64,000 nucleotides of DNA from Rhizobiaceae bacterium (GTDB lineage: Bacteria > Pseudomonadota > Alphaproteobacteria > Rhizobiales > Rhizobiaceae), in contig JARGOF010000011.1 in the NCBI GenBank assembly GCA_029212415.1, positions 62,001 through 126,000 on the forward strand, given 5' to 3'. A program made the position numbers and the translations under genes. Positions 17,406-26,817 of this stretch are shown here, piece after piece. Within the stretch, counting starts at the first letter, position 1, and each line of letters opens with the position of its first letter. The notes beneath the pieces were generated by a model that saw only the letters and a program-made list of their open reading frames with translations, had not been told where the DNA came from and ran no database searches.

Positions 17406-18665
17406 ATGAGAGATTTTCCTTTCCGGGATTCGAAGAAAAGTGACCCAGTGACAGCTAGAAAAATACTCCTTGTGCAGCCGCAGCTTTCGTCGCTTGATGG
17501 GCATGAACATACCCAGATTTCCGCTCTCGACATGATGTTGCCGGATGATCGGATAATTGTGCTGACCCGTATCGACTTTGCGCTGGCAGACCAGATGACC
17601 GGTGTCGAGATTTATCCGGTGTTTCCTCTGCTTGCAAAATCCGGCGCAGGAAATTTGCAAAACAAAAAGCCCCACGACAGCAATAAAGAAATTGGTAGCA
17701 GCAAACCCTCTGTCCCGGAGCGGTATCTTTCCTACGTGGAGGCTTTGTCTGCTGCCGTCCGGCGTTTCGAAGCAGGCTCGACTGATTTGCTGATTGTTCC
17801 GTCTGCCGGTCCCGACGAGATTGCTGTTCTGGTCGCATTTTATGAGCAGTTGGAAGACGCGCAAGCGCCCAGAGCCATATTGCGCCTCCTGAGTGAGGAT
17901 GTGGTTTCGGGTTTTCCTGCGTCATTCATGGAGCGCCTGCACGCCTGTTGCCGGGCCGGCCGGTTGTCTTTGCATACGGAAACCCCTGAGCTTCGCCAGC
18001 GTCTGGAAGAACACCATGGATTGGCGATTGCAGGTCAGTTCAACCTGCCGTGTACCATCTTTGCTGATGAGGTGGATCACGCGAATCCGCCACACCGTTC
18101 TGATGATGAGATCAAGGTTGGCGTATTGGGCCGCCAACGGGCAGAAAAGGGGAGCTACCGCATTGCCGGCATCTTGAAACATTTGCGGCAATTGGCTCTG
18201 CAAGGCAACGGCAAACAAAAAATCCGGATCGTCTATCAGGCCGTCAGATCAAAACGAATGCGCCGACTGATGATTGAGCTCGCAAGCCGCCTGAGTGCTG
18301 TCCGCAATGCCAATGTGACCATACAATATCTGGAAAGCGGCATGTCAAAAGAAAGCTTTCGAATACTTCTTATGGATGTCGATATTCTGCTTTTGCCCTA
18401 CGACACGAAACGCTACCGCTATAGCGGTTCGGGTATCATCATGGACGGCGTGTTTGCTTTGAAGCCCATTGTCCACAGCCGCGGAATGGCCATGCAGGAA
18501 TTGCTGTCTCATGGCAACGCGGAATCCGCCACCTCCGACAGGGAGTTTGCGGAGAAAATACTGAAAATTGCGTCCAATTATGCCCTTTACAAACAATCAA
18601 CCGGTGCCGCCGCTGCCTATGCCGGGCAATTGCTGGACAAGTCTGCAGAAATCTTCAGGAATTGA
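17406..18665 (+). CDS. Glycosyltransferase-like protein, GT-B fold (GT4-related)
   Basis: A 419-residue protein. The N-terminal half (22-220) is poorly conserved; the C-terminal half looks like a GT-B donor domain: KVGVLGRQRAEKG at the linker, then a sugar-nucleotide-binding region DILLLPYD followed by YSGSGIIMDGVFALKP and an acidic MAMQELL, a degenerate version of the GT4 EX7E segment with Asp in the first acidic position. It likely transfers a sugar to an acceptor. It leads a plus-strand cluster with a CelD-type acyltransferase and a PIG-L deacetylase. The donor and acceptor are unknown. Confidence 0.68.
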   Translation: MRDFPFRDSKKSDPVTARKILLVQPQLSSLDGHEHTQISALDMMLPDDRIIVLTRIDFALADQMTGVEIYPVFPLLAKSGAGNLQNKKPHDSNKEIGSSKPSVPERYLSYVEALSAAVRRFEAGSTDLLIVPSAGPDEIAVLVAFYEQLEDAQAPRAILRLLSEDVVSGFPASFMERLHACCRAGRLSLHTETPELRQRLEEHHGLAIAGQFNLPCTIFADEVDHANPPHRSDDEIKVGVLGRQRAEKGSYRIAGILKHLRQLALQGNGKQKIRIVYQAVRSKRMRRLMIELASRLSAVRNANVTIQYLESGMSKESFRILLMDVDILLLPYDTKRYRYSGSGIIMDGVFALKPIVHSRGMAMQELLSHGNAESATSDREFAEKILKIASNYALYKQSTGAAAAYAGQLLDKSAEIFRN

Positions 18666-18845
18666 ATTTCCGATTTGCTCTTGGCCGCCCAAAAGCTGTG
18701 ACGCTGTCAGCGATTTTGGTGTAAATCAACAGGCTGCTTTGCCAGTCTTTAACTTCTCCCCGCTAGACTACCTGTTCGAATGCATGGGAATCCGTGCCTG
18801 CAATCTTGAAACCGGACAGCCTGCAGCCGGCAGATATAATCATCC

Positions 18846-19937
18846 ATGGCATCAACAATCAGCGCAAAATACAGCATCGAGCTGGCTCCAGACTTTGCTT
18901 TCCTGAGCGATGAATATTCTGCCCTTGTCGATGCGGCCGATGCCCATGTTTATCAGCAGCCCATCTGGCTTGACGCCTTCTATCGGATAATTGCGCCAAA
19001 TCGCGGCGCCAGGCCGCATTTTCTGGTGGTCCGCAGCCGGGGCGATGGCGTTTTGCAATTTGTTCTGCCGCTGATTGTGCGACGGAAATTTGGCCTCAGA
19101 CTGCTGGAGACAGCGGATCTTGGTGTCAGCGATTATGTCGTTCCGGTTGGCCTGCCCGCATTTTGGCAGGATCTCGAAAACGACCCTTTGCTGCGCAGAA
19201 AATTGACAACTGCCTTGCCCCGTTTTGACCTGTTGCGCATGCGCCCGGTTCGTGAAGAAGATTGCAGAAAATTCAAGCTTGTTACCGGAACTGATCCCAT
19301 TTCACTTGGATTTTCCGCCCATGCGTCGGTGCTCCGGAAGCCCTATGAGGACTGGCGCAAAAGCGCATTGAATGGCTCAATGCGCAAAATGATCGATCGC
19401 AAGAGGCGAAAATTGCACCGGGACCATTCGGCCAGCCTGGAGGAGCTGCACGATCCTGCGGAGATTCAACGCGCCCTGACCAGACTTGCCTCGCTGCGGG
19501 CCGGACGGTTCGAAAAGGATCCCATTCAACAGGAATTCGTTCTGCGTTTTTATATCGACGTTGCACAAAAGGGCGCCACCACTGGACTGGCCAGTACCTG
19601 GCTGCTCAAGGCGGGTGGCAAAGATGCCGGCATCCTGTTTGGTGTTATTCTTGAAGGGCGCTTCCACTATCTGCTTATCGGCTGTGATTATGACAATTTT
19701 AGTCATTATTCACCTGGACTAATGATGTATGATGGTATCATGAGTGACTGGACAGAGCGTGGGGGAGTCTGCTTTGACTTCACCATTGGTGACGAGCCAT
19801 TCAAACGTAAGTTTGGCACTGCGGCTACAACGATATATACGTATTTGAGCGCGGGAAGCCTGATTGGACGAATGGCAAAACGGGTCATGGTCTGGAGGCT
19901 GAACAAGCGGTCTGATATACGTGTGGAGGGGCAATGA
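18846..19937 (+). CDS. CelD/BcsL-type GNAT family acyltransferase
   Basis: A 363-residue protein with the FemAB/CelD-like GNAT organisation: N-terminal half with VYQQPIWLDAFY and LQFVLPL, C-terminal GNAT core around ILFGVILEGRFHYLLIGCD and the closing FDFTIGDEPFKRKFG block common to CelD proteins. These enzymes acylate sugar amines or exopolysaccharide precursors. A TATAAT (18835-18840) ends only five bases ahead of the ATG and no Shine-Dalgarno is visible. Its stop overlaps the deacetylase start by ATGA, which argues that the two act on one substrate. Confidence 0.8.
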   Translation: MASTISAKYSIELAPDFAFLSDEYSALVDAADAHVYQQPIWLDAFYRIIAPNRGARPHFLVVRSRGDGVLQFVLPLIVRRKFGLRLLETADLGVSDYVVPVGLPAFWQDLENDPLLRRKLTTALPRFDLLRMRPVREEDCRKFKLVTGTDPISLGFSAHASVLRKPYEDWRKSALNGSMRKMIDRKRRKLHRDHSASLEELHDPAEIQRALTRLASLRAGRFEKDPIQQEFVLRFYIDVAQKGATTGLASTWLLKAGGKDAGILFGVILEGRFHYLLIGCDYDNFSHYSPGLMMYDGIMSDWTERGGVCFDFTIGDEPFKRKFGTAATTIYTYLSAGSLIGRMAKRVMVWRLNKRSDIRVEGQ

Positions 19938-20725
19938 AACACAACGGTATCTTGAAGAATTCCATCATTATTGCGGCACATCCAGATGATGAATTATTAT
20001 GGTTTGGCGGCATTCTTCGAGATGTCGATCAGATCGTTCTTGTCTACGAGGATTTCTGGCCGCAACCTGATGTTGGGCAAGCCCGAAACGCTGTTCTGCA
20101 AGACTACCCGCGTGACAATGTCATTTCCTTGAAAGTGCCGGAAGCGGCCACCAATGGTTGCGCCGATTGGGATAATCCCAAAATTGGTGATTTTGGCATT
20201 GAGCTGGGGTTCGAAGCCACGCTGCGTGATCTCAAGCAGCAAGTCAAACGGGTGATCGGCAAAAGCGATGCCCCTGCGGAAGGTATCGAGACCAGTTACA
20301 AGAAGAATTACAATCTCATTTATGACAGGCTCAAGACCATACTGACGCCCGACATGAATGTGTTTACCCATAACCCCTGGGGTGAATACGGACATGAAGA
20401 TCATCTTCAGGTCTACAGGGTCGTCGAACATTTGCGCAAGGAAATGGGCTTCAAACAGTGGATGTCGAACTATTGCTCAGAGCGGGCTTTGCCGCTGGCG
20501 ATGACCTATTTTCACAATGAAGAAGTGAAATATTTTCAGGTGCCTGTTGATAAGCGTTTCTCGAACACGGTCGCGGATGTCTACCACAAGCACGGTTGCT
20601 GGACATGGGCAAAAGACTGGAAATGGTTTCCCTTTGAACTCTATACCGAAGCACCATTTGCGCAAAGCGATGAGACTGGCCAGCCCCACCTTCTGCCGCT
20701 GAACATGTTCCGCCTGGGTGAGTGA
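19934..20725 (+). CDS. PIG-L family N-acetylglucosaminyl deacetylase-like protein
   Basis: A 263-residue zinc-dependent deacetylase of the PIG-L/MshB/BshB family. The N-terminal AHPDDELLWFGG and the later HNPWGEYGHEDH carry the zinc-binding His/Asp/His set. Such enzymes remove the acetyl group from GlcNAc moieties of lipids, inositol or malate glycosides or antibiotics. It is translationally coupled to the acyltransferase gene and behind a GT-B glycosyltransferase, so the likely sequence is glycosyl transfer, deacetylation, re-acylation of an unknown acceptor. Confidence 0.87.
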   Translation: MKHNGILKNSIIIAAHPDDELLWFGGILRDVDQIVLVYEDFWPQPDVGQARNAVLQDYPRDNVISLKVPEAATNGCADWDNPKIGDFGIELGFEATLRDLKQQVKRVIGKSDAPAEGIETSYKKNYNLIYDRLKTILTPDMNVFTHNPWGEYGHEDHLQVYRVVEHLRKEMGFKQWMSNYCSERALPLAMTYFHNEEVKYFQVPVDKRFSNTVADVYHKHGCWTWAKDWKWFPFELYTEAPFAQSDETGQPHLLPLNMFRLGE

Positions 20726-20807
20726 ACCGGCTTTGCGCCGTCAAATGGTTTTGCATGATGCGTTTTGTGGACGGTAACATGCGTTCGCACACTGCTTCAT
20801 GAAGGTG

Positions 20808-21488
20808 TCAGTTTCTGATGCTTTCCATACCGGCAACGGCAAAGCGCAAAAGCACATCATAGGTCTTGTCGAGGTCATCAGCGCGGAAGTTCCCGTTCGA
20901 CAGTGTATCCAGACGCTGGTTATTGCTGACACCCACCAGCATCAAATGCAGGACCAGTGAAAATGTGCGCAGCAGGTCTTCCTCGCTGGCTTTTGGAAGT
21001 ATCCTGCGTAATTCACCAATGAACAGGGTTGCCGTCTCATCGAAGTTTTCCCGCAGGATTTCGATCCATCTGTTTGATTGTCCGAGCTTGGACAGAAGCA
21101 TCACATAGGATGGCCAGCCTTCGTCACTGGACCGCATTTGATGAAACAGCGGCTCCATGAAGGCATCAAGGATTGCGCGAAGCGTCAGATCATTGTCTTC
21201 CTGCAGTTTCGCCAGCCTTTGCCTGCGCAGCGTGTTCAATGTCTTGGCTCGGCGGGAAATAACCTGTCTGAAAAGATTTTCTTTGGTATTGAAATGATAG
21301 CTGGCCAAAGCAAGCGTCACATCAGCTTTTCCGGTGATGTCACGCAGCGATACCATATCAAAGCCGTTCTCTCCGAAAAGAACTTCCGCCGCTTTCAGAA
21401 TTTTTTCCTTGGTCAGATCGCCATTGGTTCGTGTCACAGGCAAAGAGGGCGGCTCAGCAGAGGAGGGGAGTCCGACTGTTTTTGTCAT
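20808..21488 (-). CDS. TetR family transcriptional regulator
   Basis: A 226-residue regulator. The TetR N-terminal helix-turn-helix runs from LTKEKILKAA through LRDITGKADVTLALASYHFNTKENLF (about 25-70); the C-terminal helical domain is of the AcrR-like type and binds an unknown ligand. An inverted repeat 38-62 bases ahead of its start codon is a good autoregulatory operator candidate. It precedes the HisD-family gene on the same strand with 243 bases between, and may control it or the divergent genes. Confidence 0.88.
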   Translation of the reverse strand: MTKTVGLPSSAEPPSLPVTRTNGDLTKEKILKAAEVLFGENGFDMVSLRDITGKADVTLALASYHFNTKENLFRQVISRRAKTLNTLRRQRLAKLQEDNDLTLRAILDAFMEPLFHQMRSSDEGWPSYVMLLSKLGQSNRWIEILRENFDETATLFIGELRRILPKASEEDLLRTFSLVLHLMLVGVSNNQRLDTLSNGNFRADDLDKTYDVLLRFAVAGMESIRN

Positions 21489-21525
21489 ATCTGTGATCGG
21501 CCTGGCTGCAGGGAATTGAATAGGT

Positions 21526-21550
21526 ATTGTCAGTTATATGTATAGACAAT
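21526..21550. promoter_or_regulatory. Putative TetR operator
   Basis: Inverted repeat ATTGTC-N13-GACAAT centred about 50 bases upstream of the tetR start, in an AT-rich promoter-like stretch. Position and symmetry suit autorepression by the adjacent TetR protein. Confidence 0.5.
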
Positions 21551-21731
21551 ATTGCGTTGCCTGCAAATCAATGTGGTCAAAGGCACCGTCAAAAACTGCA
21601 TCGTTTGGCTTTCGTGCCCGCTTTTGTTTGGCTGTGCAAGCCAATCCGAGGCGCGCCAGCAAGGGGACTGGAAACAGGAAATCCGCTCCGATTTGCCTGC
21701 CTCCAGATATCACAGCCCTTTGCCAGGAAGA

Positions 21732-23054
21732 TCAATTGTCGGTGGGTTCCTCGGCAATACCCGCATAGGGAACATTGTCACCGCCATAGCGGCGAACCCG
21801 CACATTCGCCTGCTCGCCATGGCCGGCAAAACCTTCCAGCGCACACAGCCGCGAACAATAGCGCCCGACATGGGCACTTGCTTCATCCGTCAGCACCTTC
21901 TGGTAGGTGCAGGTTTTGAGAAATTTGCCGACCCAAAGGCCACCGGTATAGCGCGCAGCCTTTTTTGTCGGCAGCGTGTGGTTTGTACCAATGGCCTTGT
22001 CGCCATAGGCGACATTGGTGCGCGGTCCCAAAAACAGGGCGCCATAATTGACCATGTTTTCCAGGTACCAGTCATCGCGATCGGTCATCACCTGCACATG
22101 TTCGGAGGCAATGTCGTTTGCAAGTTTCAACATGTCGTCGTGATCATCGGCGACGATCACCTGACCATAGGTTTCCCATGCCTTGCGGGCGTGTTCCGCC
22201 GTGGGAAGAATGTCCAGCAGGCGTTGAACCTCGGCCATCGTTTCTTTTGCCAGTTTTTCCGAGGTGGTCAGCAGGATCGCGGGACTGTCCGGCCCGTGTT
22301 CCGCCTGGCCGAGCAGGTCTGTGGCGCATAATTCTCCGTCAACCGTCTCGTCGGCAATCACCAATGTTTCGGTCGGTCCTGCAAAAAGGTCGATCCCGAC
22401 ACGTCCGAACAATTGCCGTTTGGCTTCAGCGACAAATGCATTGCCGGGACCAATCAACAGGTCGACCGGCTGGATGCTTTGCGTGCCAAGGGCCATGGCT
22501 CCGATAGCCTGAATGCCGCCAAGGGCATAGATCTCGTCGGCTCCGGCCATGTGCTGTGCCGCGACGATGGCGCTTGCCGGAGCGCCATTGAACGGTGGGG
22601 CGCAGGTGGCGACGCGGGGAACACCGGCAACCTTGGCGGTGATCACCGACATATGCGCCGATGCCAGCATCGGGTATTTGCCTCCCGGCACGTAACAGCC
22701 GGCCGACTGAACGGGTATGTTCTTGTGACCGAGGATGACACCCGGCAGGGTTTCGACCTCGACATCCTGCAGGGCTGATCGTTGAACCTGTGCAAAATTG
22801 CGCACTTGCTGTTGGGCAAATTCAATGTCGCGAATGTCGCGGGCTGTCAGTTGGTCAAGACATTGGTCGATCTCGTCCTGCGTCAGGCGGAAATCTTCGC
22901 GGTCCCATTTGTCAAATTTCCTGGAGAGTTCGCGCACGGCATCGTCACCGCGCTTTTCGATGTCGGCAAGTGTTTTTTCAACAACGTCCCGCACATTTCT
23001 GTCGATCTCCGCAACACCTGATGCCTCAGCACCTTCCTTCAGCCATTTAGCCAC
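21732..23054 (-). CDS. Histidinol dehydrogenase family protein, HpsN-like paralog
   Basis: A 440-residue HisD-fold NAD-dependent dehydrogenase. It has [31 protein letters not shown], the QAEHGPDSP zinc-site block and the YTGGL segment near the end. The GPGN-FVAEAKR form and absence of other his genes place it with non-histidine members such as sulfopropanediol 3-dehydrogenase (HpsN), also found at the window's end. It probably oxidizes a primary alcohol to a carboxylate in two NAD-dependent steps; substrate unknown. The start is taken as GTG at 23054, six bases behind AGGAG, rather than the upstream ATG at 23084. It is divergent from a sugar-acid dehydrogenase-like gene. Confidence 0.83.
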   Translation of the reverse strand: MAKWLKEGAEASGVAEIDRNVRDVVEKTLADIEKRGDDAVRELSRKFDKWDREDFRLTQDEIDQCLDQLTARDIRDIEFAQQQVRNFAQVQRSALQDVEVETLPGVILGHKNIPVQSAGCYVPGGKYPMLASAHMSVITAKVAGVPRVATCAPPFNGAPASAIVAAQHMAGADEIYALGGIQAIGAMALGTQSIQPVDLLIGPGNAFVAEAKRQLFGRVGIDLFAGPTETLVIADETVDGELCATDLLGQAEHGPDSPAILLTTSEKLAKETMAEVQRLLDILPTAEHARKAWETYGQVIVADDHDDMLKLANDIASEHVQVMTDRDDWYLENMVNYGALFLGPRTNVAYGDKAIGTNHTLPTKKAARYTGGLWVGKFLKTCTYQKVLTDEASAHVGRYCSRLCALEGFAGHGEQANVRVRRYGGDNVPYAGIAEEPTDN

Positions 23055-23274
23055 ATGAAACTCCTGCAAATGTAAACATATCAATTTTCCACGTCATTTT
23101 CACAACCGACCAAACACGCATGATGCGCATGCATAACAGGATCCCGGTCATGGCGTCCTGCGCCCGTTTGGCTGGCGGATGCCATGGTGTCAACCGTTTC
23201 CGCAAGGGCAGGGAATTGAATCGTTTAAGGCGCTGTGAAGTGTTGCAATGGCACAATATTAAGATTAGTCCAAA

Positions 23275-23290
23275 TTGGTCAAATGACCAA
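23275..23290. promoter_or_regulatory. Putative operator in the hisD-like / epimerase divergent region
   Basis: Perfect inverted repeat TTGGTC-AAAT-GACCAA lies 24 bases ahead of the plus-strand dehydrogenase-like gene. The TGGT/ACCA half-sites resemble those of FadR-subfamily GntR regulators, though the spacing is longer than in the PdhR/LldR type. Confidence 0.5.
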
Positions 23291-23313
23291 ATAAGAAGCT
23301 TGAAGGCAAAATA

Positions 23314-24239
23314 ATGAAAGTCGCGATCATCGGCGCGGGCGGGTTCATTGGCACCGCATTGACGCGAAAAATCCTGCAGAACCGCGATGTGCGTTGCGTT
23401 TCCCTGATGGATTCCGCCGATTTCCCTGTGCCTGATGATCATCGCATAGAAACTGTTTGGGGAAGTTTTGCCGATCCGCGCATCCGCAGAAAAGTGGTCG
23501 ACGGGGCTGACAAAGTCATCCTGCTTGCCGCTATTCTGGGCGGTGCGGCCGAGGCCAATTATGATCTTTCACGGCAGATCAATGTCGATGCAACACTCGA
23601 TCTGTTCGAATATTTGCGTCAGACACGACCTGACACACGGTTGGTCTTTGCCTCGACAATTGCTGTCTATGCGGAACCGTTGCCTGCTATCGTCGATGAT
23701 TGCACACCATTCGGGCCGACCATGGTCTATGGCGCGCAAAAGCTGATGATGGAAATCGCCCTGTCAAACTTTCAGCGCTGCGGATGGCTCGATGGCGTGG
23801 CAATTCGCCCCTCGGGCGTGATGGCGCGCGACGGTGCTGACGCCCGTTTGAAAACCGCCTTCATGAGCAGGGTTTTTATGCCGTGAAGCGCGGTGAGGAT
23901 ATTGAATTGCCGGTGGCGCCGCAATCGACCACCTGGTTGACATCGGTTGACACGGTCAGCAGCAACTTCAGCCATGCGGCGTTCCTGTCGGCGCGGGAAC
24001 TGGGCAATGAGCGGGCATTCACGCTGCCGGCCCTGCGCCTGTCTTTTGAAGAACTTGTCGCTGCGCTCTTTCGAAAGTACCCGGAAAGCCGGTCGCGCAT
24101 CACCTATGCACCAAATGACGAACTCATTTCCCTCTTCGGGGCATTTCCGCAATTGGTTACCGAAACGGCGGACCGCCTTGGCTTCCAAAGAGACGCTGAC
24201 GCCGATGATCTCGTCGCCCGCGCGCTCAGTGTTCCATGA
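23314..24239 (+). pseudogene. Frameshifted NAD-dependent epimerase/dehydratase (D-erythronate dehydrogenase-like)
   Basis: Two reading frames together make one DenD-like protein of about 308 residues. The first (23314-23886) has the Rossmann start AIIGAGGFIGTAL, the block AAEANYDLSRQINVDAT and the catalytic YGAQK; the second (about 23880-24239) continues with KRGEDIELPV and the C-terminal substrate region. They join if one T is added to the five-T run at 23873-23877, restoring VFYAVKRGED. Either a one-base deletion has killed the gene or the assembly has a homopolymer error. Such enzymes oxidize C4 sugar acids. GAAGG ahead of the ATG and a conserved reading frame on both sides suggest recent damage. 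Confidence 0.82.
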
Positions 24240-24295
24240 AAGGCAGCCATTGGGCCATGACATCAACGCAGACATAGCCAGACTGCGCCCGATCG

Positions 24296-24310
24296 ACAGG
24301 CTGCGCCTGT
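24296..24310. terminator. Small perfect hairpin between convergent genes
   Basis: ACAGGC-TGC-GCCTGT lies in the 87-base gap between the plus-strand pseudogene and the minus-strand NmrA-like gene. Short, with no T-run, so only a possible terminator. Confidence 0.3.
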
Positions 24311-24326
24311 TACCGGTCAACCATCA

Positions 24327-24929
24327 TCAGTATCCAACAGTGAAACGCTGTCTGATGTATCTTGGCTGTTCCAGTTCATCGACCAGTGCCAGCGCGAAAT
24401 CTTCAAACGAGATTTTGCTGTTGCCCTCTTCATCGATGAGCAGGTGGTCCTTGCCGTAGCGGAATCTCCCGGTTCTCTCGCCCGGTCTGAACAGGCGCGA
24501 GGGTGAGATGAACGTCCAGTCGAGCGCATCGGTTTTTTTCAATAGCTCCAGCAACTCCGAGCCCTTGAGCGAATTGGGCTTGAAGGGTTCAGGAAGGCTT
24601 TGGATCTCTTCAGTTCCATCCGCATGCAACAGACTGCCCGCGCCGCCGACCACCACATAGCGTTTGACGCCGGAATCCTTGACGGCCGAAACGATCACCT
24701 CTGGTTCTAGTTCGATGAACCGCACCGATGAAACAACGGCATCATGACCTTTGATCGCGCCGGCCAGGGATTCACGGCTGCCATCGGTCCCGACGGCCGT
24801 AACGCCATCCAGTTTCGGCACGTTTTCTGGATGCCGGACGATGCCGGTCACCTGATGTCCGCGATTGACCAACTCGTTGAGCACGCGCGATCCGGCTTTT
24901 CCGGTTGCACCGACAAGAGCTACTTTCAT
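24327..24929 (-). CDS. NAD(P)-binding NmrA-like oxidoreductase
   Basis: A 200-residue atypical SDR/NmrA-like protein with LVGATGKAGSRVL at the nucleotide-binding site, a central VVVGGAGSLL strand and the LDWTFISPSRLF segment typical of the YwnB/NAD(P)H-binding group. The YxxxK catalytic pair of classical SDRs is absent, so many members act as redox sensors or weak quinone reductases. It is a single gene with no functional partners nearby; role unknown. Confidence 0.78.
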   Translation of the reverse strand: MKVALVGATGKAGSRVLNELVNRGHQVTGIVRHPENVPKLDGVTAVGTDGSRESLAGAIKGHDAVVSSVRFIELEPEVIVSAVKDSGVKRYVVVGGAGSLLHADGTEEIQSLPEPFKPNSLKGSELLELLKKTDALDWTFISPSRLFRPGERTGRFRYGKDHLLIDEEGNSKISFEDFALALVDELEQPRYIRQRFTVGY

Positions 24930-25038
24930 GTCTTTCTCCTCATATGATTATTCTGAAATTGCTGGGTTTCCGATCCGATTGGCTGATTGCTTTCCTATCC
25001 TTGAAAGCATCACCGACCAATTCCAAGCGTCTTTGGTT

Positions 25039-26733
25039 CTAATGGATTTCGGGATGCGTCTTGATCGGGGTGTCGTCACTGGCGGGCACGGTTGGGCGTT
25101 CGATCATGCGATGGACACGCGGCCTGTCCGGGCCCCGGTGCAGCGCAATGATCCTGGCGTAAATCTCTGCATCTGCCTTTGTACGGCGCTGGTTGTGGCG
25201 TACATATTCCACCCAGGTCGGTACATGGTAGCTCTCGACCCAGATATCCGGGTTTTCCAGATCGCGCAGCAAGACCCATTGTTGCACGCCATCGCGAATA
25301 CGGCTGCGCCGCCATTGCGTCATGACGGCCAGAAAATCATGTACGTCCTGTTGGGCGATTTCATAATCCACCATGACCATGATCGGGCCGCTGCGCGAGG
25401 TCAGATCCAGCCGGAGTTCCGGTTCATTGAAGCGGTCGTGGGGATCCAGATTGAGCACGCTGAATTCCGGCAGGGAAAGATATAGGCCAATCAGCGCGCT
25501 GGCCACCAGAACCGCCGCTGCTACCATCAGCGCTCGGTCGGCCCCATTGGATTCGGCAATCATTCCCCATATCCAGCTTCCCGACGCCATGCCACCAAAC
25601 GTTGCGGTCTGATAGAACGACATGGCGCGCCCAACCACCCAGCGCGGCGTTGACAATTGCACTGTTACATTGAACAGCGAAAGTGACACGACCCAGCAAC
25701 TGCCAGCAAGCAGCAGAACCGCACAACTCAACCAGACGTCAGGGCTGAGGGCGAGTGTCAGGGCGCACAGTGCAAAGGTCACCGACGCACCGCGCACGAT
25801 GGCCTCATTGTTGAAACGTTCCCGCAGGCGCGTGTTCATCAGAGCGCCGCCGATGGCACCCAGCCCGAAACATCCAAGCAGGATACCGAACGTCAGGGGC
25901 CCGCCCTGCAGCAGGTCGCGGGCCACAATGGGAAGCAGTGCCAGCACCGCTATGGCACCAAACCCGAACAGCAGGCCGCGCAGCATCACCTTCAGCAGAT
26001 TGGGTGACATGGTAACGTAGCGCAGTCCAACGGATATCGCCCGGCCTATGGCCTCGCGGGGCAGGGTGCGCGGCGAACGGGGCGGTTGCCAGCGCAACAG
26101 TGCAAAGATCAGAAAAATATAACTGCCCGCATTGATGGCAAAAGCTGTCGCCGCCCCGGAGACGGCAACGATGATACCACCGATTGCCGGACCAACGCTG
26201 CGCATGAGGTTGAAGCCCATGCTGTTGAGGGCCACAGCCGATGGCAGGTCTTCCCTGGGAACGATATCGCCCATCGATGCCTGCCATGAGGGCATGTGCA
26301 GAGCCGTGCCGCAGCCTATGGAAAAAGTGAAACTCAACAGCAGCCATGGCGACAGCAGGTCGAGAAATGCAAAAATGGTGAGCCCCACAGAGGCCACCAG
26401 CATGAAGATCTGCGCCGCCAGCATGATGCGGCGCCTGTCGACGCTGTCGGCCAGCGCGCCGGCAATCAATGAGAACAGCATGATGGGCAGAACCGAGGAT
26501 GCCTGGACGAGCGCAACCATCTGGTGTGAATCGGATATCACCAGCATGATCCAGGCAGCGGCGACGGCCTGAATCAAACCACCAAGATTGGACGCCAGTG
26601 TGGCCATCCAGAGCGTTCGAAACGTTCCGTGTCTGAATGGTGCCAGTGGGGATGCTCTTTGAGGCACTTCGCGGATATTCCTTGCAGGCTGCCCGCACAG
26701 GCCCAGCCGAAAGACCTGGCTATGACCGTGCAT
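25039..26733 (-). CDS. MFS exporter of the MFS_3/EntS type with a soluble C-terminal domain
   Basis: A 564-residue membrane protein. Residues about 30-430 form twelve hydrophobic segments with the MFS loop motif GALADSVDRRR; the last 130 residues are soluble and contain PIMVMVDYEIAQQDVHDFLA, an arrangement known for MFS_3 transporters. Relatives export siderophores or drugs. The start at 26733 is chosen because AAGGTGG lies just upstream; the longer form would use GTG. An 18-base perfect palindrome starts 20 bases before the ATG, a likely repressor site. Confidence 0.8.
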   Translation of the reverse strand: MHGHSQVFRLGLCGQPARNIREVPQRASPLAPFRHGTFRTLWMATLASNLGGLIQAVAAAWIMLVISDSHQMVALVQASSVLPIMLFSLIAGALADSVDRRRIMLAAQIFMLVASVGLTIFAFLDLLSPWLLLSFTFSIGCGTALHMPSWQASMGDIVPREDLPSAVALNSMGFNLMRSVGPAIGGIIVAVSGAATAFAINAGSYIFLIFALLRWQPPRSPRTLPREAIGRAISVGLRYVTMSPNLLKVMLRGLLFGFGAIAVLALLPIVARDLLQGGPLTFGILLGCFGLGAIGGALMNTRLRERFNNEAIVRGASVTFALCALTLALSPDVWLSCAVLLLAGSCWVVSLSLFNVTVQLSTPRWVVGRAMSFYQTATFGGMASGSWIWGMIAESNGADRALMVAAAVLVASALIGLYLSLPEFSVLNLDPHDRFNEPELRLDLTSRSGPIMVMVDYEIAQQDVHDFLAVMTQWRRSRIRDGVQQWVLLRDLENPDIWVESYHVPTWVEYVRHNQRRTKADAEIYARIIALHRGPDRPRVHRMIERPTVPASDDTPIKTHPEIH

Positions 26734-26752
26734 CGTGCCACCTTCAGGTCTC

Positions 26753-26770
26753 ACAAATCAATTGATTTGT
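26753..26770. promoter_or_regulatory. Perfect 18-bp palindrome upstream of the MFS gene
   Basis: ACAAATCAATTGATTTGT is its own reverse complement. It lies 20-37 bases before the minus-strand MFS start, in the 264-base region shared with the divergent TRAP genes. Its size and symmetry suit a TetR- or MarR-type dimer. Confidence 0.6.
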
Positions 26771-26817
26771 AAATCGCAATGCAAGCCCTTGATATGCAGA
26801 TAACAGTTGCTGCGATG

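Noticed and set aside
21732-23054. Histidinol dehydrogenase for histidine biosynthesis
   Set aside because: No other his genes are nearby and the cofactor-region motif is of the HpsN-like catabolic type.
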